Positions 1 to 6,675 of a stretch of 9,438 nt of DNA are shown in pieces (position 1 is the stretch's first letter; each line of letters starts with the position of its first letter). The DNA is from Desulfobulbaceae bacterium (GTDB lineage Bacteria > Desulfobacterota > Desulfobulbia > Desulfobulbales > SURF-16), in the NCBI GenBank assembly GCA_024763495.1, contig JANTFJ010000081.1, positions 1 to 9,438 of the forward strand. The letters are read 5' to 3'. The notes under the pieces were generated by a model that searched no databases, was not told the DNA's origin, and was given only the letters and a program-made list of their open reading frames with translations. The translations under genes and the position numbers were made by a program.

Positions 1-97
1 CTGTGTTATTTTGAAAAAATAATGCTCCGGAAAGCGAGCTGGCGAGACTCCGGGATATCAACTATATGGCTGTGCTTATTTTTGCAAAATGCCTCGG
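1..97. other. Non-coding sequence downstream of lysA
   Basis: No open frame, tRNA or clear terminator is visible here. The stretch is the start of the 3' flank of lysA, because the operon is transcribed leftwards. It contains CTCCGG twice within about 30 bases (near 24 and 51), which could fold weakly. There is no run of T after a GC stem on the minus strand, so I cannot place the end of the lysA transcript. A further gene such as dapF or dapA could lie just outside the window, but nothing here shows it. Confidence 0.5.
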
Positions 98-133
98 GTC
101 GGAGTTTATACCCTTTCTTTAAGGGTGCTTACC
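98..133 (+). repeat. 36 bp dispersed repeat, copy 1 (inverted copy at 9071-9106)
   Basis: This stretch starts GTCGGAGTTTAT and ends AAGGGTGCTTACC. The reverse complement of 9071-9106 matches it at 32 of 36 positions by direct alignment, with no gap. The two copies lie on either side of the whole arg-lysA operon in opposite orientation. Within this copy ACCCTT (110-115) and AAGGGT (121-126) can pair around a 5-base loop; the hairpin is not followed by a T run on the minus strand. The match stops abruptly on both sides, so this looks like a module of a mobile or REP-like element rather than a gene remnant. Confidence 0.7.
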
Positions 134-160
134 TGATTTGAGAAAAAATATCTATTCTCG
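127..160 (+). repeat. 34 bp dispersed repeat overlapping the lysA stop codon, copy 1
   Basis: It begins GCTTACCTGATTTGAG and ends CTATTCTCG. A second copy lies at 5274-5306, between argF and argG, and matches at 31 of 34 aligned positions with one gap. Positions 152-160 are also the last codons and the TAG stop of lysA on the minus strand, so the repeat supplies the end of the protein. It overlaps the neighbouring 36 bp repeat by seven bases, so the modules are joined edge to edge. Confidence 0.7.
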
Positions 161-1414
161 GACAACCCCCTGGAAATCCGGTATCTTTTCACCCCTGATC
201 AAATCATCCCTGGTTTCCCGTTGACGGATAATATAAAACTCGCTGCCATTTACCAGCACCTCACAGACCCTGGGCCGGGAATTATAATTAGATGACATGG
301 TAAAGCCGTAAGCGCCACTGCTCATCAGGGCCAGCAGGTCACCCTGTTCACAGCAGGGCACTTCCCTGCCCCTGGACAAGAAATCACCACTTTCACATAT
401 TGGCCCCACCACATCAGCGACCTCGGTTCCCCGGCCCCGTTCCTCAACCGCCTGTACGGCATGAAAGGCATCGTAAAGGCTGGGGCGGGCCAGATCATTC
501 ATTCCGGCGTCAACTATAATAAATTTTTTCCCCCCGGCCTTGGTATAAAGAACCTTTGTCACCAGGATACCGGCGTTGCCCACTATAACCCTTCCCGGCT
601 CCAGGATCAAGGTACAGGAAAGTCCGGCCATCTCCCGGGCAATTGCTTTGGCGTATTCCGCTGGTTCAGGGGGGGTTTCATCCTGGTAGCAGATACCCAG
701 GCCACCGCCCAGATCAAGATATTTAATTTTAATTCCAGCCTGTTTCAGCCTGTTGATAAACTGTTTGACCTTACCAAGCGATTCAACAAACGGTGACACA
801 TCCGTGAGCTGGGAACCGATATGACAGCTTACTCCCAACACCTCAATATTGACCATTTTATCAGCCTGTTGATAAACATCCAGGGCCTGGTCAATGGGAA
901 TACCGAATTTGTTTTTAGCCATCCCGGTTGAAATATAGGCATGGGTTCTGGGATCGACATCAGGATTCACCCGAAAGGACACCGGAGCCTTGATACCCAT
1001 TACTGCAGCCTCTTCCTGGATAGCCCTTAATTCCTGAACGGATTCAACATTAAAAAGAAGAATATTTTCCTTGAGCCCGTAACGCAGTTCTTCCCTGGTC
1101 TTGCCGACCCCGGAGTAAACTATTTTCCGGGGATCAACTCCAGCCTTTAACGCCCGAAACAGTTCTCCCCCAGAGACAATATCAGCCCCGCCGCCTAATT
1201 CAGCAAAACCATGAAGAATGGCAATATTAGAGCAGGACTTGGTCGCAAAACAGGTAATGTGGGGTAGCTTGAATGCCTGATCAAAGGCCTGAAAATGCCT
1301 GGTCAGCGTAGCATTACTGTAAAGATAAAACGGGGTGTTAACCGCCTCGGCAATTTCGGCCACAGCTACATCTTCACAGAACATCCTGTTATTTTTGTAG
1401 TTAAAATGATTCAT
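152..1414 (-). CDS. lysA: Diaminopimelate decarboxylase LysA
   Basis: This cytoplasmic PLP enzyme decarboxylates meso-diaminopimelate to L-lysine, the last step of the DAP pathway. The protein has 420 residues, normal for the family. The alanine-racemase-like barrel carries the PLP lysine K59 in FATKSCSN, H198 in CHIGSQ, the phosphate-binding GGGLG at 236-240 and EPGR at 272-275. The C-terminal part has CESGD at 340-344 and Y369 in the YGFTMSSNYNSRPR stretch, which complete the active site across the dimer. The residues around K59 (KSCSN) differ from the more common KANSN, but the lysine is kept. The ATG start fits the usual N-terminus; a GAGGG lies 12 bases upstream, rather far for a ribosome site. 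It is the last gene of the operon in the window, 44 bp after the lipoprotein gene. Its final codons and stop lie inside a dispersed repeat. Confidence 0.96.
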   Translation of the reverse strand: MNHFNYKNNRMFCEDVAVAEIAEAVNTPFYLYSNATLTRHFQAFDQAFKLPHITCFATKSCSNIAILHGFAELGGGADIVSGGELFRALKAGVDPRKIVYSGVGKTREELRYGLKENILLFNVESVQELRAIQEEAAVMGIKAPVSFRVNPDVDPRTHAYISTGMAKNKFGIPIDQALDVYQQADKMVNIEVLGVSCHIGSQLTDVSPFVESLGKVKQFINRLKQAGIKIKYLDLGGGLGICYQDETPPEPAEYAKAIAREMAGLSCTLILEPGRVIVGNAGILVTKVLYTKAGGKKFIIVDAGMNDLARPSLYDAFHAVQAVEERGRGTEVADVVGPICESGDFLSRGREVPCCEQGDLLALMSSGAYGFTMSSNYNSRPRVCEVLVNGSEFYIIRQRETRDDLIRGEKIPDFQGVVRE

Positions 1415-1458
1415 GGGGTTTATCTGCCCTCAAAAGGGAACTTACAGCCTCCCAGTCA

Positions 1459-2511
1459 CTAATTACGCCGCCTGTATATTATTGCCTCAGCCGAACTCGC
1501 GCTCTCGTTGGGAGTTCCGGCATTATCAACAGCGGTAACCGAGTAATACCAGGTATCAACCGCAGCGGGCGGGTTTTGATCCTCAAACATATGAGCCGAT
1601 CCGCTTGTTTCGCCAATTTTCTCAGCCCTGGATTCGGTAGCCGGTCGTCGATAAATACGATAAGCTCTGATATCTGTTTCCGCGCTGTTTTCCCAGAAAA
1701 TTTTGATCCCGTCAGCTGTCCTGAGACACCTTACCTTACGCGGCGGTGCCGGTGGAGTGGTATCAATGGGACGAACTCTGACTGTCTCACTGCTTAAACC
1801 GGGATAAGTTGTTGAGCCGGCCCTGTAAAACCCCTGGACTTTATAAGAATAATTAATATCGTTTTTCACGCTGCCGTCGATAAAGGTATCTTTTTCTATT
1901 ATCGGAGTAAATTTCTTAAATTTCTTACCGTTGATACTGCGGCTGAGCTGGTAGCGAATTGTCTCGGAAACCGGGGTTCCGTCAGTCAAAGTTCTGGGAG
2001 CCTTCCAGCGCAGGGTTACCAGCCTATCCCCGGCCTCGGCCCGTAAATCAGCCGGCGCGTTCAAAGGCGCATGCCAGATAAAATTTACCTGATTGGAATC
2101 ATTGCTGTAAATATTCCAGCCCGAATGCGACTGAACCATGTAAAAATAATGATAATTGCCTTTCAGGTCAGGATCGGAAAATTTAATACGTTTGCCGGGT
2201 TTGAGACGAGAGGCGTTCAGCTCAAAGACAACATCATAGGCCAGCGGACATTCCGGACAAAAATCAGCTTCTTTCTTTTCCGCCTTGAAAATTTTAAATT
2301 GACGGATGTTATCAATAGCCGTGCCCTGAACCGACAGGGACGGATATGTCCAGCTGAGGGTGACCCCTTTTTCATCCAGGCGATAAGTCAGGTCATCAAT
2401 AGTGGCAGGAATCACCGCTCCGGGGGGAACTGGATCGGTTTTCATGCCGCAGCCGACCAGGCCATAAAGCACAAAACCAGCAAGACATATTTGCAAGATA
2501 CGTTGATTCAT
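1459..2511 (-). CDS. Fibronectin type III-like lipoprotein with an LptM-like N-terminus
   Basis: The 350-residue protein starts with a lipoprotein signal peptide: a charged MNQR, a hydrophobic core and a lipobox LVGC with the lipid cysteine at C21. Directly after it comes CGMKTDPVPP, which resembles the start of mature LptM/LppL lipoproteins (CGLKGPL..PP). The rest looks like three beta-sandwich modules of the fibronectin type III kind, at about 36-145, 150-247 and 254-346, each with the WxxP or LxW and YxY patterns of that fold. The first module has a CPEC pair (C85, C88). There is no catalytic motif, so a binding or assembly role at the periplasmic face of a membrane is likely; the exact role is unknown. 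The ATG overlaps the argH stop by four bases, with GGGAAA a few bases upstream, so translation is probably coupled. lysA follows. Lipoprotein and FN3 calls are firm; the LptM link is inference. Confidence 0.85.
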   Translation of the reverse strand: MNQRILQICLAGFVLYGLVGCGMKTDPVPPGAVIPATIDDLTYRLDEKGVTLSWTYPSLSVQGTAIDNIRQFKIFKAEKKEADFCPECPLAYDVVFELNASRLKPGKRIKFSDPDLKGNYHYFYMVQSHSGWNIYSNDSNQVNFIWHAPLNAPADLRAEAGDRLVTLRWKAPRTLTDGTPVSETIRYQLSRSINGKKFKKFTPIIEKDTFIDGSVKNDINYSYKVQGFYRAGSTTYPGLSSETVRVRPIDTTPPAPPRKVRCLRTADGIKIFWENSAETDIRAYRIYRRPATESRAEKIGETSGSAHMFEDQNPPAAVDTWYYSVTAVDNAGTPNESASSAEAIIYRRRN

Positions 2512-3920
2512 AACAATTTTCCCAAATCATTTTCTGCCGCGGCCAGGGCTTCGGCCACCATACTTTCCGCAGTGCCGCCCAGGGATGTCCGGCTGTTCAC
2601 GGAACCTGAGACAGTGAGTACAGCAAATACGTCATCATCAATTTCGGCTGAAAACCGCCGCAGTTCAGCCAGGGAGAGATCCGGCAGCTCCTTGTCATGT
2701 TCAATGCAGAAAGCCACTGTCTGACCCACTATGGCATGGGCCTGCCGGAAGGGAATATTTTTTTTGACCAGATAATCAGCCAGATCAGTGGCAGTCATGT
2801 AGCCACCCACTGTCGCCCGCTCAAGAGTTTCGGTGTTAAATTTCAGGTTAGCCAGCAGTTCCGCCATGATAGCCAGTCCCTGGCCAACCGTGTCAATAGT
2901 ATCAAACAGGGGTTCCTTGTCTTCCTGAAGGTCACGGTTATAGGTAAGGGGAAGCCCTTTTAACAGGGTAATCAAGGCCATCAGATTGCCCACCACCCGA
3001 CCGCTCTTGCCCCGGATAAGTTCGGGGATATCAGGATTTTTTTTCTGGGGCATGATACTGCTGCCGGTACAGAAACTGTCAGCCAGTTCGACAAAGGAAA
3101 ATTCTTCGCTGGCCCAGAGTACAAGCTCTTCCGACATCCGGCTTAAATGAAGCTGGATCAAGGTGCAGGCAGCGGAAAACTCAATGGCAAAATCCCGATC
3201 GCCCACAGTATCCATACTGTTAGCCGAGACAGCCGGAAACCCCAGCTCTTCAGCGACAAATTTCCGGTCGATCGGCAGGCCGGTACCGGCCAGGGCCGCA
3301 GCCCCCAGAGGCAGGACATTAATTCGTTTAAGACCATCAGCCAGGCGCTGCCGGTCACGCTTGAACATCTCGTAGTAGGCCAGGAGATGATGTGAGATCA
3401 GCACAGGCTGGGCCCGCTGGAGATGGGTATAACCCGGCATTACACTGCCCAGATAAGTCCGGGCCAGCTTGAGCAGTGAATGCTGCACCCCGATGAGCAA
3501 CTGATCAAATTCAGCGGTTGTCTCCCGCAGATAAAGCCTGATATCAAGACAAATCTGGTCATTTCTGCTGCGGGCCGTATGCAGTTTGGCCCCGGCCGGG
3601 CCGATTTTCTCCATCAGGGTCTTTTCGATATTCATGTGAATATCTTCCAGCTCCGGTCGGAAAACAAATTCACCCTGATCTATTTCCTTTTCAATGAGCT
3701 CAAGTCCAGCAATAATTTCATCCAGTTCAACTGAAGAAATCAGGCCCTGTCTGGCCAGCATTCGGGCATGGGCCCGGCTGCCGGCAATATCATAGCGGTA
3801 GAGACGACAGTCATAGTGAATGGAAGCGGTAAAGGCTTCGACTGAAGCCGCTGTTTTTTCGGCAAAACGGCCACCCCACATCTTGCCGGAATTCGGTTTA
3901 GTTTGAACTTTTTCCGTCAT
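2508..3920 (-). CDS. argH: Argininosuccinate lyase ArgH
   Basis: ArgH splits argininosuccinate into arginine and fumarate, the last arginine step, as a cytoplasmic homotetramer of the fumarase/aspartase superfamily. The protein has 470 residues, normal length. Visible are the N-terminal MWGGRF (14-19), HTARSRND (114-121), the YTHLQRAQP stretch around the conserved H166, and the signature loop GSSIMPQKKNPD (286-297) that holds the catalytic serine. The ATG is preceded by TTAGGAAA, whose TAG is the argG stop, so the ribosome site overlaps the end of argG. The gap to argG is only 4 bp, and the lipoprotein gene overlaps its stop by 4 bp. The three genes are almost certainly on one transcript. Nothing is missing or odd in the protein. 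Confidence 0.97.
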   Translation of the reverse strand: MTEKVQTKPNSGKMWGGRFAEKTAASVEAFTASIHYDCRLYRYDIAGSRAHARMLARQGLISSVELDEIIAGLELIEKEIDQGEFVFRPELEDIHMNIEKTLMEKIGPAGAKLHTARSRNDQICLDIRLYLRETTAEFDQLLIGVQHSLLKLARTYLGSVMPGYTHLQRAQPVLISHHLLAYYEMFKRDRQRLADGLKRINVLPLGAAALAGTGLPIDRKFVAEELGFPAVSANSMDTVGDRDFAIEFSAACTLIQLHLSRMSEELVLWASEEFSFVELADSFCTGSSIMPQKKNPDIPELIRGKSGRVVGNLMALITLLKGLPLTYNRDLQEDKEPLFDTIDTVGQGLAIMAELLANLKFNTETLERATVGGYMTATDLADYLVKKNIPFRQAHAIVGQTVAFCIEHDKELPDLSLAELRRFSAEIDDDVFAVLTVSGSVNSRTSLGGTAESMVAEALAAAENDLGKLL

Positions 3921-3924
3921 TTTC

Positions 3925-5118
3925 CTAACTTTCAGCCAGCAGGGCTTTCATGGTCATCCGCAGGGCGTTTAAACGGATAAAACCGGCCGCGTCCGCCTGG
4001 GTGTAGACATCATCTGCTTCAAAGGTGGCAAAACTCTCCTGGTATAGAGACTGCTCGGACTTACGGCCCACCGGAATACAGTTTCCCTTGTAAAGCTTAA
4101 GCCGGACAATACCATTAACCCTTTCCTGGGGTATGTCCATTGTCTTTTGCAGCAATTCCATTTCCGGTGAAAACCAGAAACCATTATAAATCAATTCAGC
4201 ATACCTGGGCATCAGGCTGTCACGAATTTTCATAACCTCGCGATCCAGGGTAATGGTTTCCAGGTCACGATGAGCAACCCGCAAAATTGTGCCGCCCGGA
4301 GTTTCGTAAACTCCCCGTGATTTCATCCCGACAAAACGATTTTCCACCATATCCAGGCGACCGATCCCGTTTTCTCCGCCCAGGCTGTTGAGCCGGGCCA
4401 GCAGGGCTGCCGGAGACAATTTCTCTCCGTCAATAGCTACCGGGTTGCCCTGGCGAAATTCCATTTCTATATAGGTTGGTCTGTCCGGTGCCTGTTCCGG
4501 AGATTTACTCAGCTTGAACATGGCCTCTTCCGGTTCATTCCAGGGATCTTCCAGAATACCGCCTTCAAAACTGATATGAAGAAGATTCTCATCGGAACTA
4601 TAAGGATTTTCCCTGGTAACCGGAATGGGAATTCCGTGTTTCTCAGCATAGGCCATAAGCCTGGTTCGGGAATTAAGATCCCAGCTCCTCCAGGGGGCAA
4701 TAATGGTCAATTTCGGCGCCAGGGCCAGATAGGCCATCTCAAAACGAACCTGATCATTGCCCTTGCCGGTGGCCCCGTGACTTAAGGCATCGGCATTTTC
4801 CGCCAGGGCTACCCGCACCTGTTCCCTGGCAATTATCGGTCGGGCCAGGGAAGTACCCAGCAAATAAGATCCTTCATAAATGGCATTGGCCCGAAAGGCC
4901 GGAAAGACAAAATCCCGGACAAATTCTTCACGCAGATCAGAGATAACAACCTTTTCCGCTCCGGTTGCCATGCCTTTTTCCCGAACCTTGTCCCACTCCT
5001 CTTCCTGTCCCACGTCAGCGGCAAAGGCGACTACCGGGCATTGATATTCCTCTTTCAACCAGCGAAGGATAACTGAAGTGTCCAGGCCGCCGGAATAAGC
5101 TAAAACTATTTTATTCAT
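3925..5118 (-). CDS. argG: Argininosuccinate synthase ArgG
   Basis: ArgG condenses citrulline and aspartate to argininosuccinate, using ATP, in the cytoplasm. The 397-residue length is typical of the short bacterial class. The N-terminal ATP-pyrophosphatase loop is SGGLDTS (9-15). YEGSYLLGTSLARP (81-94) and HGATGKGNDQVRFE (114-127) are the conserved substrate-binding stretches of the synthase domain. The start MNKIVLAYSGG matches the family start, so the ATG is well supported. The bases before it contain no Shine-Dalgarno sequence: they are a 9 bp tandem repeat, rich in A on the coding strand, that continues through the start codon. Translation may rely on an unstructured A-rich leader. argF lies 211 bp upstream and argH 4 bp downstream. 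Confidence 0.97.
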   Translation of the reverse strand: MNKIVLAYSGGLDTSVILRWLKEEYQCPVVAFAADVGQEEEWDKVREKGMATGAEKVVISDLREEFVRDFVFPAFRANAIYEGSYLLGTSLARPIIAREQVRVALAENADALSHGATGKGNDQVRFEMAYLALAPKLTIIAPWRSWDLNSRTRLMAYAEKHGIPIPVTRENPYSSDENLLHISFEGGILEDPWNEPEEAMFKLSKSPEQAPDRPTYIEMEFRQGNPVAIDGEKLSPAALLARLNSLGGENGIGRLDMVENRFVGMKSRGVYETPGGTILRVAHRDLETITLDREVMKIRDSLMPRYAELIYNGFWFSPEMELLQKTMDIPQERVNGIVRLKLYKGNCIPVGRKSEQSLYQESFATFEADDVYTQADAAGFIRLNALRMTMKALLAES

Positions 5119-5180
5119 TTTATTGGTTTTATTGGTTTTATTGATTTTATTGGTTTTGTCGGTTTTGTCGGTTTTGGTCG
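5109..5180 (-). repeat. 9 bp tandem repeat over the argG start codon
   Basis: Eight consecutive 9-base units are seen. On the plus strand the main unit is TTTTATTGG (5118-5126, 5127-5135, 5145-5153), with variants TTTTATTGA (5136-5144), TTTTGTCGG (5154-5162 and 5163-5171) and TTTTGGTCG (5172-5180). The eighth unit, TTTTATTCA (5109-5117), already lies inside argG and encodes part of MNKI. On the coding strand the units read CCAATAAAA and place the ATG of argG across a unit border. Because the unit is 9 bases, it is in frame with argG (Thr-Asn-Lys per unit). A TGA stop precedes the array in that frame with no start codon in between, so the array is probably an untranslated leader. Such tracts can change copy number by slippage. 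Confidence 0.9.
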
Positions 5181-5190
5181 TTATACTTAG

Positions 5191-5234
5191 GGCTCACTCA
5201 GAAATAACTCACTAATTTATTTTTGAGTGAAGCC
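5191..5234. repeat. Imperfect inverted repeat between argF and argG
   Basis: The left arm (5191-5207) starts GGCTCACTCAGAAATAA. The reverse complement of the right arm (5217-5234) reads GGCTTCACTCAAAAATAA. The arms differ by one inserted base and one substitution, and the loop is 9 bases. The hairpin lies downstream of argF and just upstream of the tandem repeat before argG. It lacks the GC stem plus T run of a classical terminator. It may slow or protect the transcript between the two genes, or be the end structure of a small element. Confidence 0.7.
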
Positions 5235-5246
5235 TGGGAGGCTGTC

Positions 5247-5306
5247 CGAGAATGCCCTTTCTGCGGAGTCTACGCTTACCTGATTTGAGAAAAATGCCTA
5301 TTCTCG
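5247..5306 (+). repeat. 60 bp hairpin-ended repeat in the argF-argG gap, copy 2 of the lysA 3'-end repeat
   Basis: CGAGAAT (5247-5253) and ATTCTCG (5300-5306) form inverted ends around about 46 bases. Positions 5274-5306 repeat the sequence at 127-160 (31 of 34 aligned positions). In addition, TGTCCGAGAAT at 5243-5253 is the reverse complement of the lysA-end bases starting ATTCTCGGACA at 154. Both ends of this element are therefore related to the single end found in lysA. The structure fits a small palindromic non-autonomous element placed about 25 bases past the argF stop. Confidence 0.65.
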
Positions 5307-5329
5307 AACCCCCTCCTGGCTTGTACCAA

Positions 5330-6244
5330 TCAAGCCAATATATGTTTTTCCAGGATCGCCTTGTGGATATGGAGTTTATTTTCCGCCTGGTCAAAGGCCA
5401 CACACCGGCTGCCTTCCAGCACCTCATCGCTTATTTCCTCGCCACGATGAGCAGGCAGGCAATGAAGGACAATCATTTCCGCTTTTGCCCCGGCCAGCAG
5501 TTCGCTGTTTACCTGGTATGGTTGGAAAATTTTCATCCGTTCCTGCTGCTCATCTTCCTGGCCCATGCTGGCCCAGACATCACAGTTAACGACATCCGCC
5601 TCTTTTACCGCCTCCAGAGGATCCCGCACCACGGTGAGCGGTCTGGTCGCCTTTGCTTGAGCCGCGGCCAGAATTTCAGGATCAGGTTCATATCCTGACG
5701 GACAGGCCAGAATCAGTTCAAAACCTATTTCCGCGGCTGCCTGAATCCAGGTATTAGCCATATTGTTACCATCACCCACCCAGGCAATTTTTAATTTTTC
5801 AATCGCCCCCTTTTTCTCGATAACCGTCATAATATCACTTAAAATCTGGCAGGGATGAAAGAGATCGGTCAAGGCGTTAATCACCGGCACCGTAGAATAA
5901 CGGGCCAGTTCCTCGACAATTTCCTGGCCGAATGTACGCACCACAACCCCGTCAACATAGCGGGCCATGACCCTGGCCATATCCTTTAAAGGTTCATTGC
6001 GGGCCAGCTGGGTATCCTTGCTGGAGAGATAAATAACCTGGCCGCCCAGAGAATACATAGCCGCCTCAAAAGAAACTCTGGTTCGGGTGGACGGTTTCTC
6101 AAAAATCATGCCGATAATCCTGCCGCTCAATTGCTGATGCCGCTGTCCCTCCCTGCTTTCCTTTTTAAGGGTAAGGGCCCGGTCAATGTAGCCGGTTAAC
6201 TGCTCCCTGGTAAAATCAGCCAGTGATAATAGATTGTTTGCCAT
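5330..6244 (-). CDS. argF: Ornithine carbamoyltransferase ArgF
   Basis: ArgF transfers the carbamoyl group of carbamoyl phosphate to ornithine to give citrulline, as a cytoplasmic trimer. The protein has 304 residues, normal for the anabolic enzyme. The carbamoyl-phosphate loop is STRTR (52-56) inside FEKPSTRTRVSFE; HPCQ is at 130-133; the ornithine-binding SMG stretch is at 226-228 in DVWASMGQE; HCLPAHRGEE with the catalytic cysteine C262 is at 261-270. These separate it from aspartate carbamoyltransferase. The start MANNLLSLADFT is typical, with a weak AGCGGA ribosome site. Unlike its neighbours it stands alone: about 490 bp of repeats separate it from argD and 211 bp from argG. A minus-strand TACAAT lies near 6307-6312, but it has no convincing partner, so I do not call an own promoter. 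Confidence 0.97.
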   Translation of the reverse strand: MANNLLSLADFTREQLTGYIDRALTLKKESREGQRHQQLSGRIIGMIFEKPSTRTRVSFEAAMYSLGGQVIYLSSKDTQLARNEPLKDMARVMARYVDGVVVRTFGQEIVEELARYSTVPVINALTDLFHPCQILSDIMTVIEKKGAIEKLKIAWVGDGNNMANTWIQAAAEIGFELILACPSGYEPDPEILAAAQAKATRPLTVVRDPLEAVKEADVVNCDVWASMGQEDEQQERMKIFQPYQVNSELLAGAKAEMIVLHCLPAHRGEEISDEVLEGSRCVAFDQAENKLHIHKAILEKHILA

Positions 6245-6271
6245 TTTTCCGCTCTGTAAAAATTTATTCGG

Positions 6272-6290
6272 CCAGGGATAGTTTCCCTGG
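6272..6290. repeat. Short inverted repeat upstream of argF
   Basis: CCAGGGA (6272-6278) and TCCCTGG (6284-6290) pair perfectly around a 5-base loop. The hairpin lies about 28 bases upstream of the argF ATG, within the leader of argF on the minus strand. It could be an operator half-pair, a leader hairpin affecting translation or simply part of the surrounding repeats. It does not resemble the AT-rich ARG box bound by ArgR. No other copy was noticed in the window. Confidence 0.5.
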
Positions 6291-6327
6291 TAGAACCCTT
6301 GAAAAAATTGTAAGCGCTATCAAAAAA

Positions 6328-6360
6328 TTAAAGGTAACTACTCATGGGGCCAGCTCCTAA
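6328..6360 (+). repeat. Direct repeat GTAACTACTCAYGGGG, copy 1
   Basis: The core is GGTAACTACTCATGGGG, followed by an AGCTCCTAA tail. It matches 9308-9341 almost throughout (TTAAA, core, AGCKCCTAA) and 8804-8834 more loosely. All three copies point the same way. The copy sits between argF and the larger repeat cluster. It carries no hairpin of its own. The first bases (GTAAC, then YRYT) are the same as the ends of the elements at 6382-6559 and 8984-9133, so it may be an isolated element end. Confidence 0.7.
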
Positions 6361-6381
6361 TGTGTGCAACCCTCTATATTT

Positions 6382-6559
6382 GTAACTGTTTAGAGGTAAG
6401 CGAACGAAGTCAGACTCCGTGTGCTTCAGCTGTGCTCGATCAGGCCGGGCAGCATACTTGTGCTATGTAAGCGGGCCCAAATGCACAAAGATGAGGTGCT
6501 GGAGAACGCTTACAGGCTGGAGCTATAAGTAAACAAGTAGCCTCCCGGTGAACGGTTAC
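6382..6559. mobile_element. Putative 178 bp non-autonomous element with GTAAC ends (element A)
   Basis: The left end reads GTAACTGTTTA (6382-6392). The right end, read on the minus strand from 6559, is GTAACCGTTCACCGGG. Inside, positions 6438-6471 run from GATCAG to ATGTAAG and closely match 9016-9050 in the element at 8984-9133, most strictly in GCAGCATACT and ATGTAAG. GTAAGCG (6396-6402) and CGCTTAC (6507-6513) form an inner inverted pair. No coding frame is present. Shared ends plus a shared core at two loci support an element family. The eight bases flanking each end do not match, so no target duplication is seen. The right boundary could instead be 6734, where a further end copy lies. 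Confidence 0.55.
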
Positions 6560-6565
6560 GCAGAA

Positions 6566-6675
6566 TGTAAGCGCTCCATGAACACCACCCTGCACGCGCT
6601 TCAACCCTGCGATATACCGATGTATTATCGCAGGGCGTGGAGCACGCGCATGGCAGCGTCCCTGAATCGCTTACA
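6566..6675. repeat. 110 bp imperfect palindrome between argD and argF
   Basis: TGTAAGCG (6566-6573) and CGCTTACA (6668-6675) are perfect outer ends. CCCTGCGATA (6605-6614) and TATCGCAGGG (6626-6635) are perfect inner arms around an 11-base loop. Aligning the 49-base left arm with the reverse complement of the 50-base right arm gives roughly 36 matches with one gap, so the whole stretch can fold into one long hairpin in DNA or RNA. It lies on the argD-argF transcript. A long non-coding hairpin here could block or process the message, or be a REP/MITE-type element. The GTAA start recalls IS66-family ends, but no 8 bp duplication flanks it. Confidence 0.75.

Noticed and set aside
110..126. Terminator after lysA formed by ACCCTT/AAGGGT
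   Set aside because: The stem is only 6 bp, is followed by ATAAAC instead of a T run on the minus strand and is poorly kept in the second repeat copy.
2071..2724. 217-residue plus-strand open frame across the lipoprotein start and argH end
   Set aside because: It is antisense to two well-supported genes, shows no family motif and has no ribosome site; it is a shadow frame.
5252..5698. 148-residue plus-strand open frame starting in the argF-argG gap
   Set aside because: Most of it is antisense to the conserved C-terminal half of argF and no domain is recognisable.
6300..6345. Promoter for argF with TACAAT as -10 on the minus strand
   Set aside because: The hexamer at 6307-6312 fits, but nothing close to TTGACA lies 16-18 bases upstream and the bases belong to a repeated GTAAGCG-type motif.
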